From assembly GCF_032854445.1 (NCBI RefSeq), contig NC_088300.1, positions 3,720,001-3,784,000 on the forward strand: DNA of 64,000 nucleotides, written 5' to 3'. The stretch comes from Liolophura sinensis (lineage: Eukaryota > Mollusca > Polyplacophora > Chitonida > Chitonidae). Positions 59,813 through 64,000 of the stretch are shown one piece after another. The notes under the pieces were generated by a model. The model was not told the DNA's origin, did not search any database, and saw only the letters and a program-made list of their open reading frames with translations. Positions within the stretch are counted from its first letter, which is position 1, and every line of letters begins with the position of its first letter. The position numbers and the translations under genes are program-made.

Positions 59813-60365
59813 TTGTAAGAGTAAGTTAAAACTATTCAAAGAAAACAGGCATTAAGCAATACTGACTCAGAGACTCTTCAATAAATTGATGTCACTTCAC
59901 CACGTGACAGCAACCTAGTCTTTACAACATCTCTATTTTCAACGGTTGGTGGTACATGTACTTATCAGGTATATATCAGAAATTGTTGAAAGTAGACCTC
60001 AAATGAACTCTATCTGCCTCTCCTACTAGGATCAGCTCTGAGCAATTTCTCTCATACCTTTTGCTTATCGAGATCCCACTGCAGATCTTTCTTTTTTCCA
60101 CATTGTTACGGTCTAATGATAACGACCTTTCTGTCAGAATGATACCGTGTTGTTGTTGTACAAGTACTCGTAGCAACGGACATTTGCTTCAACAAATATT
60201 GTTTCTCTGACAACCTTCATATGGAAGCTAACATTTAGTCATATGAGAGCTTCATTACACTAATTCTGAACCTAGCACCTTCAAAACTAGATCCTTAAAA
60301 TAAAAACAGCTTCCAAATACCACGGCTTTTGTGTTAAACAATTATTTTGACACCAACAACTATTT

Positions 60366-60377
60366 AGTCACGTGACT
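60366..60377. promoter_or_regulatory. Perfect 12-bp E-box palindrome AGTCACGTGACT
   Basis: The motif contains GTCACGTGAC, the consensus bound by USF/TFE-type bHLH-zip factors. It lies about 180 bp upstream of the plus-strand ATG, in the PCNX4/plus-gene divergent interval. Function is inferred only. Confidence 0.35.
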
Positions 60378-60558
60378 TGACAAGACTTCATTTTTCGTAT
60401 TTTTATTCATTTCAGAACACATCGTCATAACATTTTAATATGTTTTAAATGCTTTACATTATTAAAGAATATTATATACCGGCAAATATCTCAATGTTTA
60501 CAGGGGATATATTTTTCATCACTTACAGATTTGCGGCTGTGGAGTGGGATAATTGAAA

Positions 60559-60650
60559 ATGGCTACCACTGGAGTCGGTGTCAGCGTGGAAGCAGTGATA
60601 GAGAACCAAATACAAGAAGTAACTCTTGATGGACAAGAAATCTATGTTAC
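60559..60650 (+). CDS. First coding exon of an unidentified gene
   Basis: ATG at 60559 in a good context (AAAATGG) opens 30 codons plus two bases and ends at a canonical donor AC|GTAAGT. The peptide starts MATTGVGVSVEAVIENQIQE and ends in a short acidic stretch, TLDGQEIYV. I do not recognise the family. The gene is head-to-head with PCNX4. No second exon is evident before the window end, so intron 1 is likely longer than 3 kb. Confidence 0.6.
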
Positions 60651-60964
60651 GTAAGTGCTGGGATGGGTTTGTCATTTCTGTAGCATCGATGTTTGGTGAA
60701 AGTTTTAGCATTTCTTTATACTGATTGCAAGTAACAGTCATTAGGCTGTTGTTGTTTTAAGGCACCCAGTGATCTACTAGTACTAGGCTGTAAACAATAA
60801 CTCCTTAGATCGGTTCACCGACACTTGCTGGTAAACGATTTCTGATTACGCTTAGGTACTGTCAGCACTGTGCGCAGTAGTGTTTAGTGTTCCGACAGTA
60901 GGCCCAATGGTAGGCTTATAAATTAGCCTTTATCTGCTAGCGATACAGCTTGTAATTCATTACC

Positions 60965-61540
60965 ATAGTCAATCTAGATGGACTCATTGTGCTATTTTAA
61001 AATTGTGACATACACTATAACACTGAGTCAATCGCCACCTTTCAACAAACATGGCCCAGATTTCAAGCTCGAACTCCCTTCCCACCTTTGGCAGTCTAAC
61101 TCACCTCCTCTGCTCATTATGTTGTAATGTTACGGTGGATACGCTAATACTATCGTCTTAATTTACTATCCTCACAGATAAAACTAATTAACTTGCTCTG
61201 TTGTGATCACATTGACTACTTGAAATTTGATGGTACGGAGTGTTTCGACCCGTACAGCCATTTTGCAGTGTCTCATGACCTACTTCTGGTTTTGAAATGC
61301 AACTGTTTTGGCATTGAAGTCCTTGAGAAAGTAATTTTATTTCTATTGCCATCTGCACTTGTATTTTAGTTTAGATAAATTTTGGTGCCGTCAATGCGGA
61401 CTTCATTGAAATTAGTCTAATTGAGTTAAAGTTCAGAAATGTACGGCGATTTTTTTGAGAGGTGGCAATGGACCCAGTGTTACAATGAATGTTAGAATTT
61501 TAAAATAGCATACTGAGTCCATCTAGATGAACTGATGTCA
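60965..61540. mobile_element. Foldback (MITE-like) element with long terminal inverted repeats
   Basis: The left end ATCTAGATGGACTCATTGTG CTATTTTAAAATT and the reverse complement of the right end match closely. Further in, ACTGAGTCAATCGCCACCTT pairs with the reverse complement of the right inner arm. A third copy of one end is at about 59765-59810. It lies in the putative intron 1 of the plus-strand gene. Confidence 0.65.
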
Positions 61541-62704
61541 CAGCTGCTCTGAGCCAATCACCAGCATCCTCTTAGCTCACATGACTAGAGCTAAGCTGGT
61601 AGTGTTTCCTACTTGACAATTTAACAATCAGCAAAGAAATCACCCTTTTTGTTGGACCACAGTCTGCTTCTATTCTGTTCGGTTTATCATCTCAACCATT
61701 GGCAGTCCAAGGCCTGACAAAACTTCTAACAGGCAGCTAGGTTCGCCATCTGTAACCTTTGTGTGCATGAGTGGGATTTCTGTTTGTCCTGTACAGCAGA
61801 TGATTTGTATGTGCCGTTAACATGTCAAATAGCCAAGAAATCAGCTGTAAACATTTCATATTGACTAAGATTTATTCTAAACACCCATAGTAAAGTTTGT
61901 GTACTGTAACAGCACCTTCCAACGAGCAAGATGATGGAAGGCAAAAATAATAATGAAAATGTCAAAACCTGATTTAAGGTGAGCAAATGTTGTGATAGCT
62001 CTTCTGGACAATTTTAATCTCATTGCGTGGCATACTATACAAGTAGTAATTTCATGCTATCATGCTTTTGTGCCTTACTCACAACTGTCATGACAGCAAC
62101 GTTTTACATGTGAAGCTATTGCTTTTGTGCGCTGTACATGCAGTCCTGTGTTTTACTTTTTATGTCATAGCACATAACTCACTGTCCAAGTGTCAAATCT
62201 ACTACTTCACACTTCTCCTGCACTCTAGAATAAGCTTTTAAAACAACATCATTGTACATTTTTGTGTCTTAATCTGCTCTTGGAATACTCAAGTAAGGTT
62301 GTGACATATTTTTAGATGATGTCATTTTCACAACATGATTGATGTACAAAGAATCAGTCTGTTTGTCATGGTGTTACATGGCGAGTAGCTCAAAACAGAC
62401 CTTATTTCCAAGTTTAACTGATATTTTCTGAAGATTTTCCAACAAAGATGGTGCAAATGGTTGCAAAATGTGCACAAATGTTTCAGCCTTCAGACTGACC
62501 ATGTATTAAAAGAATGTAGGCATTTTGTATGGCATATGCAGCGAACTTTGCTCATAGGGTACCTAAACACAGATAATTGTGATCATTGGGTGAACAGGTT
62601 GTTTGGGCTAAGGATGGTCAGCAGTCTCCGCATGTCGGTAAATATGAGCCGACCAAATTTTTGTTAAAAAGTGTCTAACTCAGAATACTCAGCCGAGCTT
62701 GAAG

Positions 62705-62830
62705 ATGGCTGCACATGCTAAATATTGCCAAGTGTGATTTCCACTTAACTGCACGTGCTAAATATTGCCAAGTGTGATTTCCACTTAACTGCACGTGATA
62801 AATATTGCCAAGTGTGATTTCCACTTAACC
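62705..62830 (+). repeat. 40-bp tandem repeat, 3 copies
   Basis: CACGTGCTAAATATTGCCAA GTGTGATTTCCACTTAACTG repeated almost perfectly. Confidence 0.9.
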
Positions 62831-64000
62831 TTGTATGTCAGTCAATCCTTGGTTCACTGAATGATGCTGGGCAGAAAAACTTGATAGACTCGGCACAAGC
62901 CAGGGGATATAGAACAGTAAAAGCTGAATACCGTTAATATTTTTCAAATGATAAGTTTAAATGATAACCCACGTGACACAAAGTTATCTATCTATATATT
63001 CTCTTGAAATTGTTCCGATTACTACGGGGTCCACGCTATCCTAGCAGGACACCTCTTGAAATCATTCGCATTATCATTACTATTCTTAGTCAGCTCTTAA
63101 AATAGCAATATCTCCAAAAATGCTCAAAACCAAACTTTGCATTTTTAATGACGAACATACATGATTGAAGCAACTTTTGACACTTTTGGCCAGTTACATG
63201 ATTTTGAGACTACTTTGAACTTTATTGATTAGCTTAAAAATTCGTTTTCTCCAAAATGGATAAAGCTATCAAGATAAAATTTTGCTGTATAGTTTGTAGG
63301 TGGATTGCCCCACAAAGATTCCAAAACTCATTGAGTTTGGTATACAATTTGGGCCAGACTGACAAATGAAATTAGCTCACAATCAGCATAGTTGTATCAA
63401 AGAAAACATATCTGAGAATACCTTGACCTTAGGAGAAAGGATTTCTAAGGATTTTTCCTGGAATTGGTGTCAGTGATATTTATACAACACTGCTACATGT
63501 ATCTGAGAGCAATGTTTATTTTCTTTTCATTGCTCTTCACACAAGCCTCAATGGACATTGTATCTATCTACCTGAAGTTCAAATCCAGCTAAATCTTGCC
63601 AGGCGTCTTTGATTTTTTTATTTCCCATTATCATGAACCTTATCGACATCAAGCTACCAGAAGTGGTGAAAGACTAGTAGTGTTGACCCCAGCATTGCTG
63701 TGGAATAGCAGCTTTAATTATTTATGTCTTATGTATTTTATTGTATATTTTATATTATCATGATTTTGCCTATCTGAACAAGGTAAGCTATGTTTTGTTT
63801 TGAGCTGTGTAGACTTGTGAATGGGTGCCATTGATATGCAGCCACATTGCACCCAAACATATTTACCTGTGCAACCAGTTTAGAATTTTCGCTGCAATAG
63901 TGCACCCAATTTTTTTTTATAATTCAACCCCTCATAGACACCGTGCTACAGATTTTAAGGGCTGTCTCAGGGAAGTTTGAATCCAGAGGTTTTCACAAGA

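Larger units (their letters stand above)
58862..60558. other. Divergent intergenic interval of PCNX4 and the plus-strand gene
   Basis: Expected to contain both promoters and the PCNX4 5' UTR. Contains E-box motifs at about 59901 and 60366-60377 and a foldback end at 59765. No coding exon is seen. Confidence 0.45.
60651..64000 (+). other. Putative intron 1 of the plus-strand gene
   Basis: Apart from the foldback element and the 40-bp repeat I find no exon with splice sites and family resemblance. Confidence 0.4.

Overview
The window is animal nuclear DNA. Its genes are broken by many GT..AG introns, intergenic DNA is rich in short interspersed and DNA transposon remains, and tandem arrays are abundant. 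Several repeats look like the tRNA-headed SINE families common in molluscs, and a Tc1-type transposon and a Ty3/gypsy relic fit the same picture. I infer a lophotrochozoan, most likely a mollusc; the sequence does not name the species.

Layout. 1-16150 holds no intact gene that I can recognise: Ty3/gypsy fragments (about 334-950 and 5165-5345), a degenerate Tc1-like transposon with perfect terminal repeats (3164-4673), a second Tc1-like relic (about 14940-15480), SINEs, a GA microsatellite and a 51-bp minisatellite. 16187-39270 (minus strand) is CMTR1, the cap-1 mRNA 2'-O-ribose methyltransferase, rebuilt here as 21 coding exons in continuous frame; a possible extra 5' exon lies at 40200-40437. 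45453-58852 (minus strand) is PCNX4, a pecanex-like multi-pass membrane protein, rebuilt as nine coding exons. At 60559 a plus-strand gene of unknown identity starts head-to-head with PCNX4; only its first coding exon is visible and its intron 1 seems to run to the window edge.

How the genes relate. CMTR1 and PCNX4 lie in tandem on the minus strand. I see no functional link between them beyond neighbourhood. PCNX4 and the plus-strand gene diverge from a 1.7-kb interval that contains a 12-bp perfect E-box palindrome.

Main observation. The introns and 3' flank of both genes carry many minisatellites, and at least four arrays are tandem copies of an exon end. Three consist of the last 10-44 nt of a CMTR1 exon plus its 5' splice site, so each true donor is followed by a series of decoy donors. 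The fourth repeats the end of the last PCNX4 exon with its stop codon. Two further arrays abut 3' splice sites. The same architecture in two unrelated neighbouring genes suggests a recurrent process of minisatellite birth at exon ends.
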